Part shown: positions 46,990-58,870 of the stretch, piece by piece
Numbering within the stretch: the first letter of the stretch is position 1
Layout: every line of letters starts with the position of its first letter
DNA from: Cycas panzhihuaensis
Lineage: Eukaryota > Cycadophyta
DNA: 64,000 nt
NCBI GenBank assembly: GCA_023213395.1
Contig: CM041465.1
Coordinates: forward strand, 9,796,001 to 9,860,000
Reading direction: 5' to 3'
Translations under genes and position numbers: made by a program
Notes under the pieces: model-generated
The model's input: the letters and a program-made list of their open reading frames with translations, nothing else
What the model was told of the DNA's origin: nothing
The model's database searches: none

Positions 46990-48140
46990 AATGTGATACT
47001 TATGGAGCACACTAATGGCATAGACTTAGAGATAGGGGATACCCCTAGGATTGTCAAATTGGGAGCTAATTGTACTCCCCAAGAGATTACCCAGCTTAAG
47101 GGTCTCTTTTACAAATTTCATTCAGTCTTTACTTGCGATTATAAAGATATGCATGTCCTTGATCGCTAAGTCATTGAGTATAATATCACAGTAACTCCTA
47201 ATATTAAACCTAAATGGTAAAAGCAATACCCTATTCACCTATGTCTCTCTCTTGCTATTAAATAAAAAGTGGAGAAGTTACTTGGAGATGGATTTATTGA
47301 GAGCATTGACTATTCTCAATGGGTCTCTAATATAGTTCTAGTTACAAAGGAAAATGGTTCAATTCAAATTTGTATTAAATTTTGAGATATTAAATATGTG
47401 TGCCCTAAAGGTAATTTTTCTCTCCCTTTTCCTGATCAGATTTGGGACTAGACCATTGGTTTTGAGGTGATGTCTCTTATTTGGATGGATTTTCAAGTTA
47501 TAATTAGATTTCTATATCACCTCAAGATCATCATAAGACTGCTTTCACTACTCCTTGGGGTACTTTTATGTATAAAGTAATGCATTTCAAATTGAAGAAT
47601 ATCGGTTCAACTTATCAAAGAGCAATGGTACATATTTTTCACAATTTAATTGGTAACATTATTACTATGTACTTAGATAATATGCTTGCTCTATCTCATA
47701 GAAGATGTGATCATGTGCATGACCTTATAACAATCTTCAAAAGATGTGATAAATATTGCTTATACCTTAATACGTATAAATGTGTTTTTATCATGACATT
47801 AAAGAGAATGTTAGGAAATGCCATTTCTCATGATATGATTAGAATTGATCTTGATAAGATAGGGAAAATTGTTAATATGACCCCTCCCAAGAGCTAGAAG
47901 CACATTAAATCTTTTCTAGATATACTTGGTTTCTTAAGATGTTTTGTTGCTAATTTTGCTTTAGATGCCAAGCCTATCGTAAATCTTTTGAAGAAGGATG
48001 TTGAGCTATGATGGGCTCCTCAAGTTTAAGAGTCCTTCAATAAGCTAAAGCGAGCCTTGGTTATAACACATGTGCTTGCTCCCCCAAGGTTTGATATATA
48101 TTTCATTCTATACACTTCTTCTATAGAGGAATCATTAGCA
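46990..48140 (+). pseudogene. Reverse transcriptase of E2
   Basis: DLEIGDTPRIVKLGANCTPQ (about 47023-47085), KVEKLLGDGFIESIDYSQWV (about 47270-47330), KTAFTTPWGTF (about 47537), FKLKNIGSTYQRAMVHIFHN (47585-47645) and MYLDNMLALS (about 47667) follow the RT order. The catalytic YVDD-like motif is YLDN, so one Asp is lost. FLDILGFLRCFVANFALDAK (about 47915-47975) and an APPRFD-FILYTSSIEES end correspond to the start of RNase H. Then homology jumps to the integrase tail. Confidence 0.85.
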
Positions 48141-48179
48141 TAAATGTTGGTGTAAGGGGATGAATTTGATAAAGAATGT

Positions 48180-48360
48180 TCAGTGTTGGTGATAAAGTAC
48201 TAAAATTAGAGTATCTATATGATAAGCAACATAAGTTTTTCCCTAAATAGATTAGTCCTTTTCTAGTAATTAAATATTTGAATAATAGGGTTTATCAAAT
48301 CTCAACAATGGAGGATCTAGAATTTAAAAAGCCTATCAATTTTTAATACCTGAGAAACTT
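48180..48360 (+). pseudogene. Integrase C-terminal tail of E2
   Basis: VGDKVLKLEYLYDKQHKFFP, then ISPFLVIKYLNNRVYQIST and the closing YLRNFYT match the E1 tail (36570-36440) and the G1 tail (4050-3962). It follows the truncated RNase H start within about 40 bases, so roughly 1.6 kb of pol is deleted compared with E1. Confidence 0.75.
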
Positions 48361-49337
48361 TTACACCTAACAGTACTCATCTTTACCTCCACAATAAGAA
48401 TAAACTATGACTCTAAGTCTTTCTTCCTAATGAGCTAAAACTATGGGAAATTTCTTTCTTTAGTTTTTTATTATCTTCTTTTGAGCTACCCTTTCCTTTC
48501 ATCAAAGGTCTTACTCATGATCATATAAGTCTCTTTCTCTTTCTAGTATTTGCATTGATTTTAAGTGCTCTACTATGAAGTTTTGGTGTTTTTCTCTTGT
48601 GAGTTCCATACTCAAGAGAGAATTTTGGCCCCCAGCTTTATCACTTATTTTCATCCTTGAAAAAGAAACATTTTCATCAGCTTCAAACACATTAGTATTG
48701 ATTGAGATTAGACTTCCACTTGTCAATCCTATATCTTTAGGATTCCTTTTTGGTCATATATCACTGACTATTTTCTTTTGATTGTTTTTATTATCCTTGG
48801 TTTACTCTATCTATCTTTGGAAGTGAATACTCATTCTGTCACATTCCCTTTACATTTGGAGACATTGTGATTTTAATTTCCTTTCTTTTTCCATAGTTTA
48901 ATCCTTAAGGAGATTTGTCTCTTTCAGATTAGATTCTATTAAAAACGATGTATCCTTACCATGTTGAGTAAAATAATTTCATAATTGGATGATTATGACT
49001 CCCTTCTTATAAAAAAAAAGCGACAAAAAAAAAATCATAAAAAAAAAATAGGTAAGTCACATGATAACTTCATCCCCACCTATATATTTATAGGTTGGGT
49101 TCATTTGGATGAGTCATTTAGGATTTTTAGGTCTATCTATTTAGGTCCATCATGGCCTCAACTATGATCAAACCCTACTTGGCACCTTTGCTAGTATTAA
49201 TTATGATTTGAATTATGATTTTCCTTTTCCTTCACAACAATCAGAATTTATTTCATTTATTACTATCTCATAATTGGTTGATTACTGCATCTTCTTTTAT
49301 TGATCATATCATCTCTAAATATTGGTCCTATTTTCCC
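48361..49337 (+). other. Spacer of E2 between integrase tail and second RNase H
   Basis: AT-rich, homologous inverted to 26576-27664 of E3. Poly-A-rich near 49010-49050. Small frames here are not conserved between copies. Confidence 0.5.
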
Positions 49338-49760
49338 ATGACATTGAGTATATTCACTTATGGAGGTAGTAGAGGTAACCCTGAACCATCTGCTTCTACT
49401 TGGGTGATTTATGACCAACTAAGAAATCCTCTCCTTTCTATTGGATCATTTATACCTAAGGCAACTAATAATGAAGCTGACTATTTTGCTATTATAGGAG
49501 CTTTATCTAACATTTGTCACTTTTACCTTAGGTCCACCACCATTTATTTTTATTCTTAGATTGTAGTCTACCAACTAGTTAGGATGTATTAGGTGCACTT
49601 ACCATGCCTCCTCCTTCATCATCAGGCTTTATCATTGTTGTTATTATTCTCATCAGTTACCATCTAGTATATCCCTCATTCCTTTAATGTTAAAGTTGAC
49701 ACTCTTGTTTCCTCTCTCTTGGATGATTACTTTAGTTGATTTTTACCTTTTAGTTGGGAG
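49338..49760 (+). pseudogene. Second RNase H of E2
   Basis: MTLSIFTYGGSRGNPEPSAS (49338 on; catalytic Asp changed to Tyr), WVIYDQLRNPLLSIGSFIPK, ATNNEADYFAIIGALS (about 49458; the Glu-Ala-Asp variant of NEAEY), and in the far part YIPHSFNVKVDTLVSSLLDD (about 49668-49725), matching the IPRALNAEADSL block of G1. One frameshift or stop separates the last block. This copy preserves the overall domain best among the old elements. Confidence 0.78.
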
Positions 49761-50619
49761 CACCTTACTCTAGAATGAGTATAAACTAACACTCCATAAA
49801 GAGTAAAACTTTTTGGTTTTGGAAGATAAATATTTAAGTAGTATAAGAGTTAAGATGATAAGTTGTAGAGTGAAATGATGTCTCTGAAATAGATAGACCC
49901 AGATGGGAATCTTAGGCCATGGAGGATCTTGGCAGGGGGTAAGTTCTTAAAAGCTTCTTATCCCTAGAAGGATCTAACGAGGAATCCGATATACTCAGAT
50001 GACTAGTTATTTATTAAGTATGATTAGTCTTTCATTTGGTAAATAACATGTTTTCTTCATGATATATTATATAGATGTGGATTTTATTCTATGTTTATAT
50101 AATCTATTAAGAGTATAATATGAATTATGTGAATGCTTTCTTTTGAGACACTTATATTATTACATCCTCTATTTTTATAAACCTATTATCATTTGTTTTA
50201 GATGGTTTTATGTTTATAAAAATAGAATAAGTAAACTTTTCATTTACTCCCTTTTATCTTTTATTTATTTTCTACTTTTCACTCCTTCTTGTAGTCTTTT
50301 TCTTTTCAGAACCACTTCATTACAAAATGAATATAAACTACCATGTACATACTAAGACAAAAATCCAAAAAAATATAAAACTATAAAAGAACAAGAAAAA
50401 AAAGAAAAATGCTAAAATTACTATATATTTCCTTAGATTATTCTAGTGGTGAATGTATTTCATGCTTAATTTATAAAAGGGAAATAAGGGGGAAAACAAT
50501 TTATAGTTAATCATCCATAACACAAGTTTTGAAGAGAAAGCAATCAATATATACATATATACAAAAAGATATGGTGCATCTGTCACATATGAGACTCATG
50601 ATACATAGTTTAGGCTTCT
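49761..50619. other. AT-rich spacer in E2 between RNase H and PMD-like gene
   Basis: Inverted homologue of 25300-26100 (E3). It holds the CCATGGAGGATCTTGGCAGG block at about 49919 and a TATACATATATAC run near 50545. No coding domain. Confidence 0.5.
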
Positions 50620-52420
50620 AAAATACTTCTCATCTCCCTCCTATCTCTCTATATAATACAAAGTACATTCCTCTCTATGAGCCCTAATGAGATCTCTCCT
50701 TTACTCATGGCTTTACCCTCTCCCCTCTATCTGAAGCATGCCTGTGTGTAAACTCTCTATGATATGGAATGTGTCATCCATACTATATTATAATACTCCC
50801 TGATGGAGTAACTTGTGCTACTACTTATGCTAATGCCATCCTATGTAGATGGTGTCTCTCATCCTCGACCACTTTAAGCTTTAACTCTCATGCTCTCAAT
50901 TTAGCTCTCATATCTATGTACATATCTCAAGCTCAAAGTGTATGGTTGAAATGGTCAATACATCATCCTAGTAGGGTACAATTCACTATGTTCCATACTG
51001 GTGCCTGCTCTAATGTAGGAACATAGGGGAATATCAGCTCTTGTATCCTCCTCACCTCCACCAAAGACACAATCTCATCATCTGTCCAATGAAAACATAT
51101 AAGTCATGATCATTCTAGTGGAAAAAAAATCTTGACAAAAAAGGAAATATAATTCAATGCAAGAGAAAATAGTCAATCAACTATCATACCTGATGGCTCA
51201 CCTCCTCCTACTAGCTCTGCCCCCATCTTCTCTCCTAATTATGGTACTTCCACTCCATGTGGCTCGTGGGGAGCCTCCTGGATATGCTCTCCCTCTCTTA
51301 CTTTGCTCCCTCCTCTTCTACCATGCTCTTGTTCTAAGCCTAGATCCATGCTCTGTATGAAGCCTCCCTAACCCTGACTTGGTACTTCACCTACTCTCTC
51401 AAGCACCTATTGACTCCCTCCTCCTCCTCTACTAGTCAATGCACATCCTCTCCCTCCTTGACCTACCTTTCCATCACCTCTACTATCTCTCTTACCTTTG
51501 CCTCCTACTACCTCTCCTTTGACCAATGATAGGAGTCTCTCTTACTAGTTCCCCCTCTATAACATCCATCTCATCATTGCTCCATGATGGCAGTCTTATA
51601 TATGCATCCTCTACTAGCTTTCTCCTAGTCATCCTGCTAAGTAAAGGACTATGTGTATTCTTGGCTATGATAGCTAGCCTGTTATGGATCCTAGCTCTCA
51701 TATGCCACCTATTCATCCCTAGATCCATGATAGTAATCTCTCTTAGTAATCCTCTTGGTCTCATTAAGGGAACATGGTCATACAACTAGAATATCGAGAT
51801 GGAGCTATAAGAAAATCCCCCTCTCCCTAAGCTCCTAATCCTTGATAACTGAAGGCATATACTATCCAATATATATTGCCCCCAATTTATCTTGATCCCT
51901 TGCTCATAACTCCTATCCATTGAGTTAGAACTCCCATGAAGTTTTGAGTTTTAGTTATCCTATATATGATGATCAAGGTAATAATCCTTTGTACGATAGG
52001 AATACCCCCTACTGTTTGTACGACCTCTACGGATACACCATGAAGGTTAACTTGATCTATAAAACCCATTAGGTACTGACTACATGCCATCTAGGACTCT
52101 TCATCCATCACCTTACATGGTCTCACCCTCTCACCATGCCAACTAACTCCTAGAATCCTCCCTACAACTCTAAGAGTGATTTATATCTCTCTGATGGACT
52201 GTATCCTAAATACATTACATCTCAAAATCCAACAATTGATGAAGCCATATAATATATTATGCTCCATCATTAGTTGAGTTAATCCACTCACTTATAAAAT
52301 CCCACAGGCCCTCAAGGTGGTCCATCCTCCCTCATCCAACTAGTTAAATAGCTTCCCAATAGCAATTCCTTCATTCTCTCATATCTCCACCCTCTTTAGA
52401 GCCTACATCACATCATAAAG
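50620..52420 (-). pseudogene. PMD-like gene, copy E2 (antisense to its host element)
   Basis: In gene sense the start (about 52390-52180) reads LRACGIL-VSGLTQLMMEHN, FINCWILRCNVFRI and ITLRVVGRILGVSWHGERVR, aligning with E1 and with the ITL-DV-ILG-P block of copy X. It continues through MACSQYLMGFIDQVNLHGVS (about 52090-52030), then a 98-codon open part (51785-51492) beginning MYDHVPLMRPRGLLREITIM and ending basic. Exon 1 closes with a Gly/Glu-rich region at 51190. After the intron, exon 2 (51081 to about 50620) is a predicted coiled coil with YIDMRAKLRA and DERHHL pieces. The best preserved copy around the intron. Fewer stops than E1 but not intact. Confidence 0.6.
51082..51189 (-). other. 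Intron of PMD-like gene E2 (intact borders)
   Basis: In gene sense it begins GTATGATAG after CAG, is AT- and T-rich, and ends TTGGACAG before ATGATGAG. Both splice borders obey GT...AG, and length is 108 bases as in E3. Confidence 0.62.
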
Positions 52421-53159
52421 ATCATATCAATACTTTATTTTCATATTTTAAAATTCTATATTTTAAAAATTTCTTTAAGAAAGTTTAAAAGTATGACTAT
52501 GTAACCAAAAATACAACTTCATGATAAAAAACATGATTTCACTACCAAAAACATAACTTCCTTTAATCACCTTGAATTATAAAACTATATTTTCAATGGT
52601 GTTGTCATGTTTTTCACTGGTGTATCACGTTCTTAGTATAGTGCCTATGTTTTTTATACTATATCATAGCATTTCTAGAGAAAAAAATTCAAAAATAAAA
52701 AAATAATAACAAGCTCAACTCACTGGATAACGAGCTTCCTACTCCATGCTACTGTCACTAGTCTTCTAGAGTTAGTCCTCCATTAGAATAAGCTTATGAT
52801 CACCCCAAAAATGAGGGAAAAGAGCCTTTAACTTGCTTGTTTCTCTATCTCTCTCTTGTAAAAATGAAGCTCCATTTTTAACATTTTTCTTGATAAAGGA
52901 GGGAGGCCTTTCTCTCTTTCCTAAGGCAATTTTTTCTCTAATATCTATTAAGCCTATTAAAGTGAATTCTACTCCCATTCAGTTGCCATTATCATGTTAA
53001 ATCACATTAAGATGCTAAAATCATTTATCTTCCCTTTGATAAACTTAATCATCTTTTTTGGGATATATTTATTTTTCATAGAGCTTTTTAGAGACTTGAT
53101 TGATTACTTTTTATTCATTCTTTCTTTATATTGATCTTTATATTGGTCACCAAATTGCT
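52421..53159 (-). other. Upstream region of the E2 PMD-like gene
   Basis: Contains CATGATTT and AAAAACAT type words (52490-52640) like those upstream of the E1 copy, and a stretch (52740-53120) aligned with E1 31597-31990. No coding domain; a frame at 52978-52772 is not conserved in E1. Confidence 0.45.
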
Positions 53160-53700
53160 CTGAACCTTTTTTACTTGTTAAAGAGACTAAACTATGATAG
53201 GGTATCGCTCTAAATCCCTTTTACCTATTAATGAGCTTAAACTATGAAAAGGAACCCTATTAAATTCAGTTGTTGATGAGGCTAAACTACGATAATCAAC
53301 CTCTAAAGTCCTTCAACCCATTAATAAGGCTAAACTATGATGGGTTACTCCAAAAAGTTAACTGTTAATGAGATTAAAAAGTCTATCCTTTTTGCTCCAA
53401 AAGAAGGACTTCCCTCTGACACATGGTTAAAGAGAGATAAACTATGACCAGTTATATATTAAAGACCCATTCAGTTTGTGGGCATTTGGCATTGAAGTCT
53501 CATTCAGTTTGTGGGTATTAGCATTGATCTGTGGTTTAGTAAGCGAGTACCTAGTCCTTTTGGGTAAGAGTTTTGAAATAATATTTCTTTGGTGAAGAGT
53601 ACCTAATCCTTTTGGGTAGGAGATTTAGATGACATTCCTTTAGCAGTTAAGAACCCAGTCCTTTTGGGTAGATACTTAGGTAACTTTTCTTTGATCTATC
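53160..53700. repeat. Short-motif repeat arrays next to the E2 3' LTR
   Basis: TTAATGAGGCTAAACTATGA-type units (53170-53460) and ACCTAGTCCTTTTGGGTA-type units (53540-53680), the inverted counterparts of the E1 arrays at 30815-31560. Both arrays are conserved in order. Confidence 0.65.
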
Positions 53701-53875
53701 CTTGTAAGAGTATCAAAATTGGTTCAATTAGATTCTAGGTTCTTGTAGGTCAATGACTTATTATTCACATACCTCCTCTTGAGTTTCATTGACTTCTAGT
53801 AGAAAATCTTTCACTTTCATCATTACCACCTCTCACCATCCTACTTTCTTCCTGAAGTAGGAGCTTTCAGGTGTT

Positions 53876-53886
53876 AAGAGGGTAAA
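53876..53886 (+). promoter_or_regulatory. Polypurine tract of E2
   Basis: AAGAGGGTAAA, purine except for one T, directly before the LTR start. E1 has ATGGGGTAAA in the same place in element sense (30664 down to 30655). Confidence 0.5.
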
Positions 53887-56246
53887 CGTTTCACTAAAAC
53901 CTAGCCTCTCAGTTACCTTTATAACTTTTAACATACTTTTGTTATAGTTTTATATGAAAGTAATGATAAACTTAGTTTTATGTTATGTCAGGTCATGTTT
54001 TTGATGAAGTAGTATATTGATTTACTTGATGATGAATGATGAATGATGTTTTGTTATATGTTTATGCTATTACCTGCTAATGACTGATACCTATGGCACT
54101 AAAATTTTTCCTTCATGATCATTTTAGTCTCTTCTCTATTTTAATACCTTCTTTGTCTTTTATATTTTCATCTCTTTAACTTGATTTCACCCTTATTTGT
54201 CATTTTTTATTAGTTTTTGGGCTTGTTCTTATCGTTTTCATTACATTTTGAGCCTTTTCCCTTATTAATAAAGTCATTTATACTTAAATTTATGATTAAA
54301 AAATAATTTCTTAATTTTTAGTGGTCTATTTTTTAACTCTTAATTTGTTGCATTTTTGGTGTTGCTAAAAATACGACCGATCATATTTTTAGAGTAAAAT
54401 CGTATTTTTGGCTTGCAAAATATGTGACCAGTCATACGTTTTACTATTATGCATGCAAAACTCAGTCAATGCACTAGATTTTTATATGCTACCACTTAGA
54501 ATTGATGCAAACTTATCTTTTGTGTGCGTAGAATAAACCCAAGGACCATTATTATCTCTTATAAGAATTTTGAGAGTTTAGAGTTGAAGATTTAGTAACT
54601 TTCTTGGAGATTTTTTTGGAGACTTTTGAAGAATTTTACCATTGTAACTTAGAAAACTACTTTTAGTGATGCTAATGGGTGAAATTAAGAAGAGTTTTTG
54701 ATACTTCAAATAGTTGTTCTACTAATATTTGAATTTTTATGGTTTGTTCTTCAAGTTTCATGATTTTTCTCAATATTTTCAACCTCAAAACTTCTTATTC
54801 TTAGTAAGATCTTTTCAATTTAAAGTTCTTGTGATTTCCCTACTTATTGGATATTATTTTTGAGTCAAAGTTTACTCTTCTTTCTTGGTAGTATTTGTGG
54901 TGATCTTGTAATTATTTTTGTCTTAGAATTTTGGATGAAAGATCAGTCGTTTATGGGGTAGAAAGGAGATAGACTAGTGTGAAACATGGTCATCTCTTCA
55001 CTATCTAAAGAGCTATCTCCTCCCATTCTTACGTAGTAGTCCAAGTTCCAAGTAGTTTTCCATCTCTTTAGCATGTTTGTGGCTATAATTTAACCTATGG
55101 TGCTTGTTATTTTTCTTTCTTTGATAGTTTTAAAGGAAGAGTTTGCATAAACTTGATCAAATGAACAAAAAAGAGTTATTCTGAGATACGATTTTTATAT
55201 AGGAAAGAAGTTTTGATATTGCTCTCATTTGATTTCACTTATTTCATATCTTTTTCTTTGGAAAATAAAAAAGAAATTAGAAATGGTGATTGATATATAT
55301 ATAATTTTTGATATCATTAGAAGTTCAAGGGTTCCTTTCGAGCCCATTTTACTCTAATTATGATAGAATCTCTAAATTGTTTAGCTTGTTACTTATATAA
55401 GGATTATGATTTGAATATGATTAGTTACATGCACTATCATTGGTCTAAAAAATCATCAATAATAGCAGTAGAAAGTCTTTAAAATTTCTCTTTTTATTAT
55501 GAAATCATTATTTCAAAAGAAAGATAGCATACATTTGAGATAAAAAGCTTCTTATTGATATTACATGTTATTAGACTTCTTGAAAATGTACATACATAGT
55601 TGTATCTTGTGCTACATGCCATATTGGTGCCTTTATTTCTTTGATAAAGTGTGTGTTATATTTAAAATAAATAGTCTCATACTTATTTTAGCATGTTTCA
55701 TCTTTTGAAAAAAAAGGAAAAAACAACATATTATATATATGTTTAGCTTACTTGTATGTGTCTTAAAAAATTAGGTGGATTGATTTTGTAGTCTCATTGA
55801 TTGTCTTGTATTTTATTTTTATCATAAAATAAAAAACACAAACATAAAAAAAAAAGAAAGAGAAATAAAAAAAGAAATCATTTTCTATTACCTATCTCTT
55901 TCCCTTCATTCAAGTAGAACTCCAAAGGTTGAAAGAATTGAAGGAAAGGAGTTCCTAGGAAGGATACAAGAGACATTGTCAGAGTAGCTCCCAACTTAGA
56001 ACTCCTTCACCTAGTTGTGTAAGTTAGTGGATTCAATTACCCCCCATATATCCTAGCCTTTCATGTTTCATTCAATTACATATTTATTAAACAACACAAC
56101 TATGTGGAGACTCATTCTTAGGAGTTAGATAAAGGTGGTTACTTAGATCCTCTTAAACTTTATATCTCCTAGCCTTGATTTAAACAAAAGAAAAAATATT
56201 CTATTGATTAAGAGATATCTAGTCTAGGTCTACCCGAAATCCACCA
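53887..56246 (+). repeat. 3' LTR of E2
   Basis: Inverted match to both E1 LTRs. It starts CGTTTCACTAAAACC (TG decayed to CG or miscalled) and ends CACCA at 56246. It carries the GACC-GTC palindrome cluster at 54372-54436. The partner 5' LTR is not in the window. Confidence 0.82.
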
Positions 56247-56870
56247 TAATGATGATAGAGTAATTATAATCTAGAATACAGATAGTTACAACCAAGAAGA
56301 TTGAGGGTTATAACCCAAGACATAAAAGGTTGTAACCAAGGATATAATAATGATAGATAGTTGTAACTTGGGATGCAGAAGGTTGCAACTAAGAAGATTA
56401 GAAGTTATAACTTGAAAGGTAGACATTTGTAACATAGCATAAAGATAGTTATAAATGAGAAAGAAGATAGTTGTAACCTAAGACATAGATAGTTGTAACT
56501 AGGGATATAGAAGGTTGTAACCAAGAAGATCAAAAGTTGTAACTTGAAAGGTAGATAGTTGCAACTCAGAATGAAGATAGTTGCAACCTAGAATAAACAT
56601 AGTTGTAACACTAGGACGTAGAAGGTTATAACTAAGAAGATAAAAATTTGTAGTTTGGAATGAAGATAGTTTTAACTAAGAAAATTAAAGTCATAACTTG
56701 TAATACAAAAATGTTTGCAACCTAGAATATAAACAATTACAACCTAGACAATCATAGCCATGAAGATTAATTACAACTTTAGGAGTATATGATGGTAACT
56801 TGGGATAAAGATAGTTACTAATTGCAACATTCTAAGAGGAAATTATAATAAGATAATAGAAAATTATAAA
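56247..56870. repeat. Tandem array with GTTGTAAC core and higher-order structure
   Basis: About twenty degenerate units of 25-30 bases share the core AGTTGTAACC or its C-to-T variants, alternating with AAGAAGATTA and GATATAGA connectors. A longer period is visible: AAGGTTGYAACYAAGAAGAT recurs at 56379, 56511 and 56622, giving 132- and 111-base blocks. It starts directly at the end of the E2 LTR. No open reading frame. Confidence 0.8.
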
Positions 56871-57419
56871 TTTAACATATAAGTATAATTAAGAAAGGGA
56901 AATTAAGGAAATAGTTTAAATAAGAAAAGAAAAGAACCATGAATTAAGAAAAATATCATTTAGAAGTGGCAATTTTAAAATAAAGGAGGAAATTATATAT
57001 GTAAATGGATACTGTAAATGAAGAATTAGTTGTATAGAAATTCATAATCTATCTTAAAAGAAAAGAAAAGAATGATTAAGGTTTTTGTACTAAGGGAGTT
57101 ATAAAGAATCAAGACGGTGTTAATTACCATTAGGTTGTCACTTCAACAAGATATGGTTATAAAATGATATGGTTTAAGCATCAAGCAATGATGATAGAAT
57201 TTAATAGTCATAATAAAAAATAGTGGGGGTAGTGGTAGTAAGGTAGGTTATGACAAGTGGTTGTCATGCATAATAGGAGGTAGTAACGATGTGACTTAGT
57301 TGTAATCCAAACATTACAACCCATATTTTAAATGATAATAATTTTGTAAAAGATATAGAATACAACACAATGATTAAGAATTTATAGCAAGACATAAACC
57401 AAAAAGTAGATTGAGTTTT
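56871..57419. other. AT-rich region, nothing recognisable
   Basis: Short A-runs and simple repeats; no domain, no conserved match elsewhere in the window. The GTTGTAA core appears once more near 57299. Confidence 0.5.
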
Positions 57420-58870
57420 GGAAGTAGCTGTGAGAGATTAGAGGTGAAGAATACAATGGATATTCACATCAAATGTTAAGAAGCAGATGATGAGAGAATT
57501 AGAGCAAAATGGAAGATGATGCTAGATAAAGATCGAAGAAAAGTAAATCTAACAAAAGAAGGATTTGATCAGTATGTGCAAATGAGACTATTTCCAATGG
57601 CCTCTTACTTTCTATCACTATGGTCTATTTGATAACACATCAACCTAATTTATTAGATATCTTTACCAAGGCTATTACATAGATTTTTGGCTTGCTTGAC
57701 TTAGGTGAAGAAGTACCTAAAGATTAAAAAATTCCTCGAGAATAGGCGATAAAGTAGTTGGGCACTAAAGAATCAGATATCTCTACTTCTGCCATATGGA
57801 TTGTAGGTATTGCAAAAGAGCATAAGTGATAGGTAGTCTATTTTATTTTCACTCAAGTTATCTTAAGATAAAAGAATTTATAAGTTCTAACAAAGATAAG
57901 ATCTATGCTCCTAAGAGTGGCACAAGGAAAAACTTTCAATTAGGCTTATGTTTTATCTAGTAATCCTTTAAAAAAAATTAAATAATATTAACATTAATAC
58001 TTAACCTATAGTATTTTATTATCAAACCTTATTTCAAGGATTGTTATATTCATGATGCCTAAGTGTGGCTGACTCAAACCTAAGAAAAGGTAAAAGACTA
58101 GTTTTTGTATAAAAGTAAGGCAAATAATCCCTAGTTGTTGTTATAGGAAATGGACCAAAGTGAAAGACAGTGAGTAGAGGTGACCTCACCAGCAGAGAAA
58201 TAGATATAAAAGAAGAAAAAGGAGACTAGTGAGGAAGCTGGTAAGAGGGAAAGAAATAAAAGAAAAGAAATTGGTAGAGGGAAATGAAAAAAAGGAGAAG
58301 GTGGGATGTCAATCAAGTAGAAAATCCTAGAAGAGGAATTCTAGCAAGCATAACAAGCAAATAAGCTGACAAGTATAGAAGAGGGAAGAAAAAAGAAAAG
58401 GAAACTTATGATAGAAAAGAGGTAACAAGAAATAAGAAGAATGCCTAACAACTAGCCAACTAAGTTAGATTTTGATTTCAATAAAGAAGAATTTCTTGAG
58501 GAAGGAATTGAACCAATGGATTCCAAACCACATAATATAGCACACTCAAAAACTTTATTTTTAGCCAAAGTAATTAAATAATTAGTGAATGAATTAGAAG
58601 CCTAGAATAAATGACCACCTCTTGATTTGCAACAAATATAAAAGGAAAAGGATAAATTGGCTACTTATGAATCCAAGTTAGAAGTTTTAATCAAGTTTAT
58701 TATACATTGGTAGGAGACATATCTAGGGTAGAGCATTTAGTAAAAAATTTTAAAGATATGTTTGATAAGCAAATTCTACCAAAACTAGAAAGTATTATGA
58801 ATAGATTAGGGGGATATTTTGTAGACATGAAAGGATTCTATACATGAAAATCATTTCTAGTCAATGATTT
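57420..58870 (+). pseudogene. Unrecognised decayed reading frame
   Basis: Plus-strand frames that stay partly open read KDRRKVNLTKEGFDQYVQMR (about 57530-57590), then a long Lys/Glu-rich stretch (58150-58440), then TKLDFDFNKEEFLEEGIEPM (about 58460-58520) and DKLATYESKLEVLIKF. The last part looks coiled-coil. Stops are TAG or TAA at plausible Gln/Trp positions, as in the known old elements. I do not recognise a family; it could be gag or an accessory frame of another retrotransposon. The GTTGCAACC words on both sides (56247-56870 and 59220-59345) may belong to the same unit. Confidence 0.35.

Larger units (their letters stand above)
45750..56246 (+). mobile_element. E2 right part: gypsy element split by E1, internally deleted, with PMD-like gene and 3' LTR
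   Basis: Continues from 28307. In plus sense: protease (45790-46200), linker, RT (46990-48140), a junction to the integrase C-terminal tail (48180-48360), second RNase H (49338-49760), the PMD-like gene on the minus strand (50620-52420), repeat arrays, polypurine tract and 3' LTR (53887-56246). The attached RNase H and the integrase core are missing. Confidence 0.82.

Noticed and set aside
49930-56246. A 6-kb LTR containing the PMD-like gene
   Set aside because: Comparison of the two E1 LTRs shows the LTR is about 2.35 kb and starts at TGTTTC, so the gene is in the interior.
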